From the NCBI GenBank assembly GCA_027295365.1, contig JAPULD010000203.1:1-5206 (forward strand): a DNA stretch of 5,206 bases, written 5' to 3'. How positions within the stretch are numbered: position 1 is the first letter of the stretch; every line of letters begins with the position of its first letter. Under the pieces are notes generated by a model. It was not told where the DNA came from and searched no databases. It saw only the letters and a list, made by a program, of their open reading frames with translations. Of this stretch, positions 5,105 through 5,206 are shown in pieces. The DNA comes from Planctomycetota bacterium. Its GTDB lineage: Bacteria; Planctomycetota; Phycisphaerae; Phycisphaerales; SM1A02. Made by a program: the position numbers and the translations under genes.

Positions 5105-5206
5105 GAAATGGCGAACCGCCCTGATGATCGGCGCCTTGGCGCTGGCATCGGCCTTGGTCGTCGCGGTGTCCTGCGCCATCGCCACCATGCAGGGAAGCCT
5201 TGAACA
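5049..5206 (+). CDS. ABC transporter permease, N-terminal part (cut by window end)
   Basis: The first 52 codons of a membrane protein run off the right edge. From ATGATG at 5049-5054 the reading frame gives a short amphipathic start (ISASWQLACSSLTGKKWRTA) followed by a hydrophobic segment, MIGALALASALVVAVSCAIA, the first transmembrane helix. The KKWRTALM-then-helix layout is what MacB/LolC-type permeases show before their large extracytoplasmic domain. The gene starts 56 nt inside the end of the ATPase gene, implying translational coupling and a shared complex. In-frame TTG 5040 and ATG 5019 are possible earlier starts; no ribosome site distinguishes them. The partner assignment comes from position and this N-terminal pattern only. 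Confidence 0.75.
   Translation, partial: MMGSISASWQLACSSLTGKKWRTALMIGALALASALVVAVSCAIATMQGSLE

Overview
The window reads as a chromosomal stretch of a moderately GC-rich bacterium carrying mostly housekeeping genes. No IS element, integrase, CRISPR array, tRNA or rRNA gene was seen. A planctomycete of the Phycisphaerae type is my best guess. It rests on the style of the sugar-isomerase-like protein, the MacB/LolC-type permease with a 'KKWRTALM' start, the two GTG starts and the scarcity of clear Shine-Dalgarno sites. This is an impression from memory, not a search result.

Layout, left to right. Positions 1-260 hold no convincing gene, apart from a possible 15-residue tail of an upstream + strand gene. 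A + strand TauE/SafE-family membrane transporter follows (261-1139), starting with GTG only 4 nt after a hairpin. It converges on a three-gene - strand cluster, read right to left: a sugar phosphate isomerase/epimerase-like TIM-barrel protein (3404-2679), cytidylate kinase cmk (2644-1937) and a PlsC-type 1-acylglycerol-3-phosphate acyltransferase (1940-1164). cmk and plsC share an ATGA stop/start overlap. Both serve phospholipid synthesis: CMP recycling toward CDP/CTP, and the second acylation giving phosphatidic acid.

A gene-poor gap of about 540 bp (3405-3945) separates this cluster from a divergent + strand group. That group is gcvH (3946-4326, lipoyl carrier of the glycine cleavage system), a LolD/MacB-type ABC ATPase (4343-5104), and the beginning of its permease (5049 to the window end), which overlaps the ATPase gene in another frame. 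The ATPase and permease should form one ABC complex of the LolCDE/MacB/FtsEX class. gcvH has no other glycine-cleavage gene beside it here.

The most unusual part is the 3571-3727 segment of the divergent gap. It holds four inverted repeats in series: a 13-bp terminator-like hairpin, a perfect 11-bp hairpin whose loop can pair with downstream sequence (an H-type pseudoknot geometry), and two smaller stems. It could be an undescribed structured leader RNA, a small RNA or a cluster of operators; the sequence alone does not say which, nor from which strand. A plausible sigma70-like promoter for gcvH lies at 3858-3885, downstream of these structures. If it is the main promoter, the structures are not part of the gcvH leader. 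The second point of interest is that the isomerase-like protein appears to have lost several of the acidic metal ligands expected of its family.
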